NCBI RefSeq assembly: GCF_900101615.1
Contig: NZ_FMZX01000005.1
Span: 124,001 to 188,000, forward strand
DNA: 64,000 bases
Source of the DNA: Belnapia rosea
Lineage (GTDB): Bacteria > Pseudomonadota > Alphaproteobacteria > Acetobacterales > Acetobacteraceae
Reading direction: 5' to 3'
Part shown: in pieces, positions 1 to 9,360 of the stretch
How the letters are laid out: each line of letters starts with the position of its first letter
Numbering within the stretch: position 1 is the stretch's first letter
Position numbers and translations under genes: made by a program
Notes under the pieces: model-generated
What the model was told of the DNA's origin: nothing
Database searches by the model: none
The model's input: only the letters and a program-made list of their open reading frames with translations

Positions 1-1
1 G

Positions 2-145
2 CAGATCCATGGCGGCAACGGCTACGCCGAGGAATACGCCGTTAGCCGCGTGCTGGTGGATGCGCGCATCCTGAACATCTTCGAGGGCGCGGCCGAGATC
101 CAGGCGGGCGTCATCGCGCGCGGCCTGCTGGAGGGGCGGAACTGA
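2..145 (+). CDS. acyl-CoA dehydrogenase, C-terminal end only
   Basis: The last 47 codons of a gene that starts before the window. The frame reads QIHGGNGYAEEYAVSRVL, then a RILNIFEGAAEIQ-type ending. This is the usual C-terminus of acyl-CoA dehydrogenases, where the IHGGxGY and IxEGxxEIQ segments line the FAD and active-site region. The enzyme would catalyse FAD-dependent alpha,beta-dehydrogenation of an acyl-CoA. Its TGA overlaps the ATG of the following CoA-transferase (ATGA), so the two are almost certainly one operon that activates and oxidises an acyl-CoA. Substrate cannot be told from this fragment. Confidence 0.9.
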   Translation, partial: QIHGGNGYAEEYAVSRVLVDARILNIFEGAAEIQAGVIARGLLEGRN

Positions 146-1353
146 TGGACGCACCGCTCGCCGGCCTTCGCATCGTCGAGGTCTCCGCCTTCATCGCCGC
201 GCCGATCGGCGGCATGACCCTGGCGCAGCTCGGCGCCGAGGTGATCCGCATCGACCCGCTCGGCGGCAATATCGACTACAACCGCTGGCCACTCGCGCCC
301 GATGGGCAGAGCCTCTACTGGACCAGCCTCAACAAGGGAAAGCGCTCCGTCGCCCTCGCCCTCGACAGGCCGGAGGGCCAGGCGCTGGTCCGCGACCTGA
401 TCTGCGCCCCGGGCGCCGAGGCCGGCATCCTGCTGACCAACCTGCCAGCGTCCCGCGGCTGGATGAGCTATGCCGCGCTCGCCGAGCATCGGCCCGACCT
501 CATCATGCTGCGGCTGACCGGCAATCCGGATGGCTCGGCCGCCGTCGACTATACGGTGAACTGCGCCAGCGGCTTTCCGGTCGCCACCGGTGCGGATACG
601 CGGCCGGTGAACCATGTGCTGCCGGCCTGGGATGTGGCGGCTGGCCTCTACCTGGGACTGGGCCTGCTCTCCGCGGAACGCGTCCGCGCCCGCACCGGCA
701 AGGGGCAGGAGGTGACGCTGGCCCTGTCGGACGTGATGGCCGCGACGGTGGCCAATCTCGGCTATGTCGCGGATGTGCAGGTCAATGGCGCGGTAAGGCC
801 GCCGATGGGCAATGAACTCTACGGCGCCTTCGGGCGGGACTTCGCCACCGCGGATGGGCGCTCGGTGATGCTCGCCGCCATCTCCAACCGGCAGTGGCGC
901 GCCATCGGCAAGGCGACGGGGCTGGCCGACAAGCTGGCCGCCATCGGCCCCCTGATGGGCGTCGATATCGAGACCGAGGGCGGACGCTTCCAGGCGACCA
1001 GGGCCATCGCCGCCCTGCTCGAGCCCTGGTTCGCCGCCCGCAGCCTGGAGCAGGTGGCGGCCGCCTTCGCCAATAGCGGCGTGCTCTGGGGCCCCTACCA
1101 GGATTTCGGGCAGCTCGTGCGGGAGGACCTGCGCTGCTCACCCGCCAACCCCATCTTCGGCGAGATCGAGCAGCCGGGCATCGGCAGCCTGCTCGCGCCG
1201 CGGGTGCCGCTCTCCTTTGCCCTCAGCGCCGCGCCGCCACCCGCGCCGGCGCCTCGGCTCGGGCAGCACACGGGGGCAGTGCTGCGTGACATCCTGGGCC
1301 TCGACGCAGGCGCAGTCTCCGAGCTCGGGAAGCAGGGGATCCTGCGCCCCTGA
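145..1353 (+). CDS. class III CoA-transferase (CaiB/BaiF family)
   Basis: A 402-residue protein of normal length for family III CoA-transferases, which move CoA between carboxylic acids through an aspartyl-CoA thioester. The N-terminal segment LRIVEVSAFIAAPIGGMTLAQLGAEVIRID is the characteristic start (quoted here in part: GGMTLAQLGAEVIRID). The candidate catalytic aspartate is Asp163, in the segment PAWDVAAGLY. It overlaps the acyl-CoA dehydrogenase stop codon by 4 bases, which fixes the start and points to a shared catabolic operon. The acid used is not evident; formyl-, succinyl- or mesaconyl-type activity would all fit. Confidence 0.9.
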   Translation: MDAPLAGLRIVEVSAFIAAPIGGMTLAQLGAEVIRIDPLGGNIDYNRWPLAPDGQSLYWTSLNKGKRSVALALDRPEGQALVRDLICAPGAEAGILLTNLPASRGWMSYAALAEHRPDLIMLRLTGNPDGSAAVDYTVNCASGFPVATGADTRPVNHVLPAWDVAAGLYLGLGLLSAERVRARTGKGQEVTLALSDVMAATVANLGYVADVQVNGAVRPPMGNELYGAFGRDFATADGRSVMLAAISNRQWRAIGKATGLADKLAAIGPLMGVDIETEGGRFQATRAIAALLEPWFAARSLEQVAAAFANSGVLWGPYQDFGQLVREDLRCSPANPIFGEIEQPGIGSLLAPRVPLSFALSAAPPPAPAPRLGQHTGAVLRDILGLDAGAVSELGKQGILRP

Positions 1354-1503
1354 CCGAGGCGCCTACCGGGCACAAGATGGCGCTGCGCCGGACGGGCCGC
1401 GGCTGGAGCGGGTTCCGTTCGCACTGGCTCACGGAAGCCGCTCCAGCGTGTCGCCGGATCGATCCAATACCTGAGAGGCGGGCAGCACCCTCCCCAGCCC
1501 GGC

Positions 1504-4056
1504 TCAGTACAACCCACCCAGCCCCCGATCGAGCCCGACCGCCGTCCCCCGCGACGGATCCTCCTCGGGTGGCCGGGCGGCATTCTCCGTGCCGGGCCGG
1601 AAGGCCTCCATGATGGCCTGGCCATTATCCGCCTGGACCCGCACCAGGGCGACGCCGGGCGGGGCGCGGAAGGGCACGGCCGGGCTGCCGCGCAGCGCCG
1701 CCTCCAGCACGTCATGGAAGATCGGCGCCGCGTTGCTGCCGCCGGTCTCGCCATTGCCGAGCGAGCGCGGCTCGTCGAAGCCCAGCCAGACGGCGATGAC
1801 GATGTCGGGCGTGAAGCCAACGAACCAGTTGTCGACATAGTCATTGGTCGTGCCGGTCTTGCCGGCGATCGGCCGGTTCAGCCCCTTGCCCGCCGCGGTG
1901 CCGGTGCCGCGCGTCACCACGCCGGTCAGCAGGTTGACCATCTGGTAGGCGGCGATCGGGTCGGTGATCTGGCGGCGGCTGTCCACCAGCTCGGGCGGCC
2001 CGGCGCCGGGGCCCGATCCCGGCCCGGTCGCGGCGCAGCCTTCGCAGGCGCGGTTGTCGCTGCGCCAGATCACCCGGCCGCGCTGGTCCTGCACGCTGTC
2101 GATCAGCGTCGGCGTCACCTCGCGCCCGCCATTGGCGAAGGCGGCATAGCCGGCGGCCATGCGCAGCACCGTCGTCTCGCCCGAGCCGAGCGACATCGCC
2201 AGGTAGCGCGGCATGTTGGGGATGACGCCGAAGCGCGCCGCCGTCTCCGCCACCTTGTCGATGCCGACATCCTGCGCCACCCGGATGGTGACGAGGTTGA
2301 GCGACTTCTCGAGCGCGGTGCGGATGGAGACGTAGCTGTTGGTGACGCCATCGCCGTAGTTGCCCGGGCGCCAGATGCCCTGCGGCGTGTTGATCTCGAT
2401 CGGCGCGTCGAGGAAGCGCTGGTTCGGCGGGATGCCCGCCTCCAGCGCCGGGAGGTAGACGAAGGGCTTGAAGGAGGAGCCGGGCTGCCGCTGCGCCTGG
2501 GTGGCGCGGTTGAACTGGCTCTTCTCGAAGGACCAGCCGCCGGCCATGGCGAGCACGCGGCCCGTGCCGGGGTCGAGCGCGACGATGGCACCCTCCACCT
2601 GCGGGATCTGCCGCAGCGCCAGCCGCTCCGGCCGGGCGGGGGCGCGGCCCTGGGCGGCCTGGGCCGGCAGCGCCTCCACCAGCACCACATCGCCCGCCGC
2701 CAGCACATCCTGCATCCGCCGCGGCGTGGCGCCGAGCCGCCCGTCGCCCAGCGCGCGCCGGGCCCAGCCGGCCTCCTCCAGCGGCAGGGTGCCGGTCCGG
2801 GGTTGCGCCGGGCCGCGCGGGTCCGGCCGCTCGATCCAGCCGAGCCGCGCCTCGCGGTCCCGCACCTCGAGCGCAACGGCGAGCTTCCACTCCGGCATGG
2901 CGCCACCCGGGCGCTGCGTCGCCTCCAGCGCCGGCAGCCATTCCGTGGCGGCGGCGGAGATCTTCGCCACCGGCCCGCGCCAGCCGCCGCGCCGCCGGTC
3001 ATAGCTCGTCAGCCCGGTGCGCAGCGCCGCTTCGGTCGATGCCTGCAAGGCCGGATCGATACTGGTGCGCACGACGAGGCCGCCCATCGTCGTCTGCTCC
3101 GGCCCGAAGCGCGTCGTCAGCTCGCGCCGCACATCCTCCGTGAAGTACTGCCCGACCGGCAGCACCTCGGGCCGGCGCAGCGGGCGGGGGATGAGGGGCT
3201 CGGCCTTGGCCGTCGCCGCCTCGGCCGGGGTGATGGCCTTGTCCTCCGCCATCCGGTCCAGCACCCAGTCGCGCCGGGCGCGTGCTGCCTCGGGGAAGCG
3301 CATGGGGTTGTAGTTGTTCGGCCCTTTCGGCAGCACGGCGAGGAAGGCGCTTTCGCCGAGGGTCAGCTCGTCGAGCCCCTTGTTGAAATAGGCCTGCGCC
3401 GCCGCGGCCACGCCATAGGCCTGGTAGCCGAGGAAGATCTCGTTCAGGTACAGCTCGAGGATGCGGTCCTTCGGCAGCGTCTCCTCGATGCGGATGGCGA
3501 GGATCGCCTCGCGCAGCTTGCGGGTCAGCGTGCGGTCGGCGCCGACCAGCATGTTCTTCGCCACCTGCTGGGTGATGGTGGAGGCGCCGCCGAGCCGCCG
3601 GCCGCTGCCGTAATTCTCAACAGCTGTCAGCGTCGCCCGCAGGATGCCGATGGGGTCGACGCCATGATGCTCCCAGAAGCGCTGGTCCTCGGCGCTGACG
3701 AAGGCTGCCTGGATCTGGCGGGGGATCGCCTCGATCGGCACGAAGACCCGGCGCTCCGCCGCCAGCTCGGCCAGCAGCCGGCTGTCGGCGGCATAGATGC
3801 GTGACATCTGCGGCGGCTGGTAGTCGGCAAGCCAGCGGTAGTCGGGCAGGTCCGCCGCCACCTGGCGATAGAGGCCATAGGCGACCACGGCGCCCCCCGC
3901 GGCGCCGACGGCCAGCAGCATCAGCAGCCCGCCGAAGACCCCGCGGAAAGGCACGCGCCGCCGGCGCGGCTTCTGCTTCGGCGGCGGGTCCCGTGGCGGG
4001 GGCGGGGGCGGCGCGATCTCGAGGGTGGGCTCGGGGCGGTAGTCAGGCGGCGACAT
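1504..4056 (-). CDS. mrcA: penicillin-binding protein 1A (bifunctional transglycosylase/transpeptidase)
   Basis: An 850-residue class A PBP, which polymerises and cross-links peptidoglycan at the outer face of the inner membrane. The cytoplasmic tail is proline-rich, followed by one membrane anchor near residues 35-60. A GT51 transglycosylase domain (EDQRFWEHHGVD) follows, then the transpeptidase with the SSFK box at Ser527, an SLN motif and KTGTT at Lys733. The start MSPPDYRPEP at 4056 was preferred over an upstream in-frame start because the extra 28 residues look like non-coding sequence. It follows the amidase gene in the same direction with a gap of about 130 bp, making a cell-wall pair. 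Confidence 0.95.
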   Translation of the reverse strand: MSPPDYRPEPTLEIAPPPPPPRDPPPKQKPRRRRVPFRGVFGGLLMLLAVGAAGGAVVAYGLYRQVAADLPDYRWLADYQPPQMSRIYAADSRLLAELAAERRVFVPIEAIPRQIQAAFVSAEDQRFWEHHGVDPIGILRATLTAVENYGSGRRLGGASTITQQVAKNMLVGADRTLTRKLREAILAIRIEETLPKDRILELYLNEIFLGYQAYGVAAAAQAYFNKGLDELTLGESAFLAVLPKGPNNYNPMRFPEAARARRDWVLDRMAEDKAITPAEAATAKAEPLIPRPLRRPEVLPVGQYFTEDVRRELTTRFGPEQTTMGGLVVRTSIDPALQASTEAALRTGLTSYDRRRGGWRGPVAKISAAATEWLPALEATQRPGGAMPEWKLAVALEVRDREARLGWIERPDPRGPAQPRTGTLPLEEAGWARRALGDGRLGATPRRMQDVLAAGDVVLVEALPAQAAQGRAPARPERLALRQIPQVEGAIVALDPGTGRVLAMAGGWSFEKSQFNRATQAQRQPGSSFKPFVYLPALEAGIPPNQRFLDAPIEINTPQGIWRPGNYGDGVTNSYVSIRTALEKSLNLVTIRVAQDVGIDKVAETAARFGVIPNMPRYLAMSLGSGETTVLRMAAGYAAFANGGREVTPTLIDSVQDQRGRVIWRSDNRACEGCAATGPGSGPGAGPPELVDSRRQITDPIAAYQMVNLLTGVVTRGTGTAAGKGLNRPIAGKTGTTNDYVDNWFVGFTPDIVIAVWLGFDEPRSLGNGETGGSNAAPIFHDVLEAALRGSPAVPFRAPPGVALVRVQADNGQAIMEAFRPGTENAARPPEEDPSRGTAVGLDRGLGGLY

Positions 4057-4185
4057 GGCGGTCCCAATACAGCGTCCCGGGGCAGGCGGCCACGCGGACG
4101 GCCCTGATATAGGCGCATGGCGCACCGGCACCACGAACAACTGCGCGGGCGCCGCCCGGCCCCTTCGCCGGCGGCCCGGCCGGGA

Positions 4186-5346
4186 TCAGCCGGCCGAGGC
4201 CACGACGGCGCCCGGAGCGCCGAGGAATCCATGCACCGCCTCGGCCAGCGCCCCGGCCAGCTTGGCGCGGTGGCTGGCGCGGTTCAGCGCCGCCTCGTCC
4301 TGCGGATGGGACAGGAAGCCCATCTCCACCAGCGCCGCCGGCACGTCGGGGGCCTTCAGCACCACGAAGCCGGCGCGCCGATGGGTGTTCGGCAGCAGCG
4401 GCACCTGATCCTCGAGAGAATCGACCACCAGCCGCGCCATGCGCTCCGAGCCGGCCCGGGTCTCCTGGCGGATCAGGCTGAGCAGGATGCGGCCGACCTC
4501 GGGCGAGACGCTCGGCAGCCGCAGCCCGCCATTGCGATCCGCCTGGTTCTCCCGCTGGGCGAGGCGGGCGGCCAGGCTGTCCGAGGCGGTCTCGGAGAGG
4601 GTGTAGACGCTGGCGCCGCGGGCACCCGGTGCGCTGTCGGCATGGAGCGAGAGGAACAGCGCCGCCTCGCGTCGCCGCGCCATCTCCACCCGGTTGCCGA
4701 GCGGGATGAAGACGTCCCGCCCCCGGGTGAGTGCCACGCGGCAACGGCCGCCGGCCTCCAGCTGCCGCTTCAGCTCCAGTGCCGAGGCGAGGGTGATGCG
4801 CTTCTCATGCGTGCCCTGGCTGCCGATCGTCCCCGGGTCCCGCCCGCCATGGCCGGGGTCGATCATGACCAGGGGCAGCGAGCCGCGGGCTGGCAGGGCG
4901 GCGCTGGCCAGCGGCCGGCCCTGGGCCAGCCGGGCGAAAGCCGCCGCCGGGCCGGGCCGCAGCGCGATGGTCAGCCGGTCCCGCGTCGCGGCGACGCGCG
5001 GCGCGGCGATGGGGCCGGCGAGGTGCAGGATCAGGGTCTGGGTGCCGCCGCTGCCTTCGCGCCGCGCCTCGGTGACGATGCCGGCGCCGGCCAGCCGGTC
5101 CGGCCCGCGCCAGGACTGGTTAGGCAGCTCGATCACCAAGCGGGCCGGGTTGGCGGTGGCGGTGACGCGCCAGGCGGTGCCGGGGGCGATCGGCAGCAGC
5201 AGCCGCGTCTCGCCACGCGCCGCGCTGAGCCGAGCCTGCGGCGCCGCCGCCTCGGCCAGCCCCGGCAGCAGCAGGCCGGCCGCAGCCGCGATCAACCCGC
5301 GACGCCCCGGCCGGAATTGGCCATCCCCCTCGATCATCCGTGCCAC
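4186..5346 (-). CDS. N-acetylmuramoyl-L-alanine amidase (AmiC type)
   Basis: A 386-residue periplasmic zinc amidase that cleaves the lactyl-amide bond between MurNAc and the stem peptide during daughter-cell separation. The N-terminus has a twin-arginine-like segment (GRRGLIAAAAGLLLPG), so Tat export is possible. An AMIN-like beta domain covers about residues 40-130. The Amidase_3 domain follows, with MIDPGHGGRDPGTIG carrying the first zinc ligand, LSLHAD, and VEMGFLSHPQDE near the C-terminus carrying the catalytic glutamate. Two starts are possible (5346, or Met4 at 5337). PBP1A lies directly downstream. Confidence 0.92.
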   Translation of the reverse strand: MARMIEGDGQFRPGRRGLIAAAAGLLLPGLAEAAAPQARLSAARGETRLLLPIAPGTAWRVTATANPARLVIELPNQSWRGPDRLAGAGIVTEARREGSGGTQTLILHLAGPIAAPRVAATRDRLTIALRPGPAAAFARLAQGRPLASAALPARGSLPLVMIDPGHGGRDPGTIGSQGTHEKRITLASALELKRQLEAGGRCRVALTRGRDVFIPLGNRVEMARRREAALFLSLHADSAPGARGASVYTLSETASDSLAARLAQRENQADRNGGLRLPSVSPEVGRILLSLIRQETRAGSERMARLVVDSLEDQVPLLPNTHRRAGFVVLKAPDVPAALVEMGFLSHPQDEAALNRASHRAKLAGALAEAVHGFLGAPGAVVASAG

Positions 5347-6211
5347 GCCCCCCAGCGTTGCGGCCGCATTCTATCCTCGACCCGGCGATGGGTGAAGCCG
5401 CATCGCCAGGCATTGCCGCATCGTCAGGCGGGGATGTGACCAAATTGGGGGCGATGTCGGCACGGGATGCCGACTGGCGGCCTGCAACCGTGGCGCGTCA
5501 GCCTTGTGGAAGACAAACCCCTCCCCTATGGTGCCTTGCCCCGGCGGCGCCCGCTGCCGGCGGAGGATTACGGCGCTTTCGTGCCGACAGGCCATGGACC
5601 CAGCGGTCCGCCGGGCCTGCGGTGCGGTACGCGGCAGTGTCCGGCATGGGGGGCGGTAGCCGCCTCCGCGTTTCGCCGGTCCGCCACCCGCCACGGTCCC
5701 CTGACAGGTCCTTGGGCTTCGCCCCGGGGCATGGCGTCGGTGGGCTGCCCGGGACGCCGCCTTCGTCGCCATGCGGGACGTGTCGCGTGCGGACCCTTGG
5801 CGCCCTTTCCATCCCTTCGGGGCGTCCCTGGTGCAAGCGTGACCGACGTCGCCCCAGCCGCGCCCTGCGTGGCTGGCCCTGGGGGCGCGAACCCTGGGGT
5901 GCCACCCCGGGCCGACGCCTTGCGCCGTACCCGGCGCGGCGGCAGTCCGGGCCCGGCCCCCGCCGGAGGAGGATGGATGGGCGCATGACGCGCGTGCCCT
6001 GCCCCCGCGATTGGCCGCCCCAGGCGGCGATCAGCGGGAGGATGCAGGTCATCAATACAGAAGCCCGGTGGACCGGAGGGAGTGGCCGCCTGCGTGCGGC
6101 CCCGTGCTTCGCCACACCGGGCCGCGTCGCGCCCCCTTCCGATTTCGGGTCACGCCACCCCGATCCGCCGCGCCGCACTCTGGTGCCGCGCGGCGCGGAG
6201 CCACTGCTTCG
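5347..6211 (+). other. 865-bp gene-free region upstream of RNase E
   Basis: No convincing protein gene lies here: the open frames read as proline/arginine/glycine-rich translations with no recognisable domain. The region is extremely GC-rich and holds several short perfect hairpins, for example GGGC-TTCG-GCCC-like near 5713 and a CTGGGGT/ACCCCGG stem near 5905. It contains a promoter-like element at 5504-5532. Long structured 5' leaders are known for rne in other proteobacteria, where RNase E autoregulates its own mRNA. Use as an rne leader is inferred here from position only. A small RNA hidden in the region cannot be excluded. Confidence 0.5.
5504..5532 (+). promoter_or_regulatory. candidate sigma-70 promoter for rne
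   Basis: TTGTGG at 5504-5509 is followed, after 17 bp, by TATGGT at 5527-5532. The spacing is ideal and each box matches consensus at about four of six positions. If used, it would give the rne mRNA a 5' leader of roughly 670 nt. Confidence 0.35.
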
Positions 6212-9200
6212 ATGACCAAGCGCATGCTGATCGACGCATCCCACGCGGAAGAGACCCGCGTGGTGGTGCTGGACGGCAACCGGCTCGAGGAGTTCGACCT
6301 CGAGGCCGCGAGCCGCCTGCCTCTCAAGGGCAATATCTACCTGGCCAAGGTGGTCCGGGTGGAGCCCAGCCTTCAGGCCGCCTTCGTGGAGTATGGCGGC
6401 AACCGCCACGGCTTCCTCGCCTTCAGCGAGATCCACCCCGACTACTACCAGATCCCCGTCGCCGACCGGCAGCGCCTGCTCGAGATGCAGGCCGCCGAGG
6501 CGCGCGAGGAGGAGGAATCGGAGGAGCGCGAGGCCGCCCTCGCCGACGCCCTGGAAGCCGCCGCCGCTGAGGAAGTGCCGGCCGAAGCCGTGGCGCCGGA
6601 GGCCGAGCCCTCTCCAGCCGAGCCCCCTCCAGCCGAGGCTGACGCCAGCGCGGCCGAAGCCATGCCGGCCGCCACGGAGGCGTCCGAGGCCGGGCCCGCC
6701 ACCGAGGCACCCTTCGGGGAAGCCCCGGCCGAGCCCATCTCCGCCGGCCCCATCGAGATCGCGGCCGAGGCCCGCTTCGAGGCCGCACCGGACGCCGCCG
6801 AGACGGCGCCCGACAGCGCCTCCGTGGCCGCCTCTCCGGGTGAGGGCGACCAACCCGAGCTCGCCCAACCTCTCGCCAATGGCCATGCGCCCGAGGCGCT
6901 GCAGCCGAATGGCGAGGATGAGCGCGGCGAAGATGACCGCGGCGGTGACGAGGAGGAGGATGCCCCGGCGCCCGAGACCATCGGCGGCGAGGGCCCCGAG
7001 GAGGTCTCGCGGGAGCGCCGCATCCCGCCCCGCTTCCTCCGCCACTACAAGATCCAGGAGGTGATCCGCCGCCGGCAGATCATGCTGGTGCAGGTGGTGA
7101 AGGAGGAGCGCGGCACGAAGGGCGCGGCGCTGACCACTTATATCTCGCTCGCCGGCCGCTTCTCCGTGCTGATGCCGAACAGCCCGCGCGGCGGCGGCGT
7201 CTCCCGCAAGATCACCTCCGTCACCGATCGTAAGCGCCTGCGCGAGGTGATCGACGATCTCGGCCTGCCGGGGGGCATGAGCCTCATCGTCCGCACCGCC
7301 GGCGCGCAGCGGCCGAAGCCCGAGATCCGGCGCGACTGCGAATACCTGCTGCGGCTGTGGGACAACATCCGCGACCGCACCATGGCCTCGACGGCGCCTG
7401 CGTTGATCTACGAGGAAGCCGACCTCATCAAGCGCTCGATCCGCGACGTCTATGCGCGCGACGTCGAGGAGATCCTGGTGGATGGCGAGGACGCCTTCCA
7501 GGAGGCCCGCGAGTTCATGCGCATGCTGATGCCGCAGCATGCCAAGAAGATCCAGCTCTTCCATGATGGTGGCCTCTTTGCCCGCCATCAGGTGGAGGCC
7601 CAGCTGGATGCGATGCATTCGCCGATGGTCCAGCTCCGCTCCGGCGGCTACCTGGTCATCAACCAGACCGAGGCGCTGGTCGCCATCGACGTGAACTCCG
7701 GCCGCTCCACGCGCGAGCGGCATATCGAGGACACGGCGCTGCGGACCAACCTTGAGGCGGCGGACGAGATTGCCCGCCAGCTGCGCCTGCGCGACCTCGC
7801 CGGCCTGATCGTCATCGACTTCATCGACATGGAGTCGGCCAAGCACGACGCCATGGTGGAGCGCCGGATCAAGGAGGCGCTGAAGCATGACCGCGCCCGC
7901 ATCCAGGTCGGGCGCATCAGCCATTTCGGCCTGCTGGAGATGTCCCGCCAGCGGCTGCGGCCGAGCCTGACCGAGACCACCTTCGTCACCTGCCCGCACT
8001 GCCAGGGCCGCGGCCAGGTCCGCAGCCTGGAGAGCAGCGCGCTGCAGGTGCTGCGCGGCATCGAGGAGGAGGCGGCGCGCCGCCGTTCCGCCGAGATCTG
8101 CGTCCATGTCGCCGCCCAGGTCGCCTTCTACCTGCTGAACCGCAAGCGCGAGAAGCTTCAGGCGATCGAGCAGCGCTTCGGCATGTCGGTCGTCTTCGAG
8201 CCGGATGACACCCTGATGCCGCCGGCCTTCCGGCTGGAGCGGCTGCGCGCCGCCGAACCGGGCCGCATTCCGGAGGCGCCGCCGGCCGCACTGCGGATGG
8301 ACTACGCCCCCGAGGCCGAGCCGGAGCCGGAGCCTGAAGCCGAGGAGGCCGAGGCGCCGGCACCCGCCGAAGCCAGCGAGGCCGAGCGGGCCGAAAGCGA
8401 GCGCCAGGGCGATCGCCGCCGCCGGCGCCGCCGGCGCCGGGGCAGCAACCAGCGCGGTGAGGGCGCCCAGGCCAATGGTCAGGCCGAGGGCGACACCGAG
8501 GAGGAAGGCGAGGGTGAGGAGGAGCAGGCAGAAGCTGCCCCGACGCCCGAAGCCGAGCCGCAGCCGGCACCGGCCGCCACAGCCGAGGAATCCGCCGAGG
8601 CCGAGCGCCAGGCGGATACCGAGGGTGATGCCGGCCGCGACGGCCCGCGCCGCCGCCGCCGTGGCCGCCGTGGCAGCCGTCCCGGGACCGCCGGGCAGGG
8701 CGAGGAGGCCACGCCGGAGGAGGGCGAGGCCGCCCCGGCCCCCCGCTATACCGGCCCGACCCCGGCCGACCCCTTCGCCGGCCATGTCGATGACATCATG
8801 GCGGCGATGGAAGCGGCCGAGGCCGCGGCCGAAGCGGCGGCCGCCGCTCGCCGCTCGGCCCGCATCGCGGCACCGGCCGAACCGGCCCCCGAAGCGCCAT
8901 TCGGCGAGGCGGTGACGGAGGCCGCGCCGGCCGGGCCAGCGGCCGAGGCAGCGCCAGCAGAGGTAGCGCCAGCCGAGACCACCCCGGTCGAGACCGCGCC
9001 GGCCGAGACGACGCCAGTCGAGGCAACACTGGTCGAGGCCACACCGGTCGAGACCATGCCAGGCGAAGCCACACCGGCTGAAACCACGCCCGGGGACGCC
9101 GCATTGGCCGAGGCCACACCGGCCGAGGCCATCCTGGAACCTGCCCCGGCCGAGGCAGTGCCTGCTCCGGAGCCGGAGGCCGCTGCCATGCCAGAGCCTG

Positions 9201-9319
9201 CTCCCACCCCCGAGCCAGTGCCCGAGCCGGCGGTGGTCCAGGGGCCGATCATCCAGCCGGTCAGCGTCGATGCGCTCGACGAGGCGGCCCCGAAGCGCCG
9301 CGGCTGGTGGCGCCGCTGA
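6212..9319 (+). CDS. rne: ribonuclease E/G
   Basis: A 1035-residue endoribonuclease that starts mRNA decay and rRNA/tRNA processing and scaffolds the degradosome. The start MTKRMLIDASHAEETRVVV at 6212 is the standard alphaproteobacterial RNase E N-terminus. The S1 domain is split by an acidic Glu/Ala/Pro insertion at about residues 95-270. The catalytic core keeps the metal-binding aspartates Asp493 (AIDVNSG) and Asp536 (VIDFIDM) and the zinc-link CPHC at 594-597. The C-terminal half is low complexity, with two arginine blocks (after 8410 and 8640) likely to bind RNA, and a pentapeptide-like repeat. It ends at a hairpin shared with the convergent MFS gene. Confidence 0.96.
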   Translation: MTKRMLIDASHAEETRVVVLDGNRLEEFDLEAASRLPLKGNIYLAKVVRVEPSLQAAFVEYGGNRHGFLAFSEIHPDYYQIPVADRQRLLEMQAAEAREEEESEEREAALADALEAAAAEEVPAEAVAPEAEPSPAEPPPAEADASAAEAMPAATEASEAGPATEAPFGEAPAEPISAGPIEIAAEARFEAAPDAAETAPDSASVAASPGEGDQPELAQPLANGHAPEALQPNGEDERGEDDRGGDEEEDAPAPETIGGEGPEEVSRERRIPPRFLRHYKIQEVIRRRQIMLVQVVKEERGTKGAALTTYISLAGRFSVLMPNSPRGGGVSRKITSVTDRKRLREVIDDLGLPGGMSLIVRTAGAQRPKPEIRRDCEYLLRLWDNIRDRTMASTAPALIYEEADLIKRSIRDVYARDVEEILVDGEDAFQEAREFMRMLMPQHAKKIQLFHDGGLFARHQVEAQLDAMHSPMVQLRSGGYLVINQTEALVAIDVNSGRSTRERHIEDTALRTNLEAADEIARQLRLRDLAGLIVIDFIDMESAKHDAMVERRIKEALKHDRARIQVGRISHFGLLEMSRQRLRPSLTETTFVTCPHCQGRGQVRSLESSALQVLRGIEEEAARRRSAEICVHVAAQVAFYLLNRKREKLQAIEQRFGMSVVFEPDDTLMPPAFRLERLRAAEPGRIPEAPPAALRMDYAPEAEPEPEPEAEEAEAPAPAEASEAERAESERQGDRRRRRRRRRGSNQRGEGAQANGQAEGDTEEEGEGEEEQAEAAPTPEAEPQPAPAATAEESAEAERQADTEGDAGRDGPRRRRRGRRGSRPGTAGQGEEATPEEGEAAPAPRYTGPTPADPFAGHVDDIMAAMEAAEAAAEAAAAARRSARIAAPAEPAPEAPFGEAVTEAAPAGPAAEAAPAEVAPAETTPVETAPAETTPVEATLVEATPVETMPGEATPAETTPGDAALAEATPAEAILEPAPAEAVPAPEPEAAAMPEPAPTPEPVPEPAVVQGPIIQPVSVDALDEAAPKRRGWWRR
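8946..9140 (+). repeat. degenerate 15-bp coding repeat in the RNase E tail
   Basis: Inside the rne C-terminus the sequence cycles through variants of a five-codon unit, read as E-T/A-T/A-P-V/A (for example VETAPAETTPVEATL). About a dozen imperfect copies follow one another. It is a low-complexity acidic linker, probably prone to slippage and length variation, and not a separate genetic element. Confidence 0.7.
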
Positions 9320-9331
9320 TCCGCTGAACCC

Positions 9332-9360
9332 CGCGCCGCCCGGTTACCCTGGGCGGCGCG
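9332..9360. terminator. bidirectional hairpin between rne and the MFS gene
   Basis: CGCGCCGCCC (9332-9341) pairs perfectly with GGGCGGCGCG (9351-9360) around a 9-nt loop. It lies just after the rne stop and overlaps the end of the convergent MFS gene. There is no T-tract, so it may act as a Rho-assisted stop or an mRNA 3'-end protector. Confidence 0.55.

Noticed and set aside
1714-3804. Rightward open frame of about 696 codons within the PBP1A region
   Set aside because: The opposite strand has all penicillin-binding protein motifs; this frame is an Arg/Gly/His-rich shadow.
5498-8785. Very long leftward open frame (about 1095 codons) opposite rne and its leader
   Set aside because: It is antisense to a certain RNase E gene, has low-complexity Leu/Gly/Arg-rich content and no recognised domain; high GC makes such shadows common.
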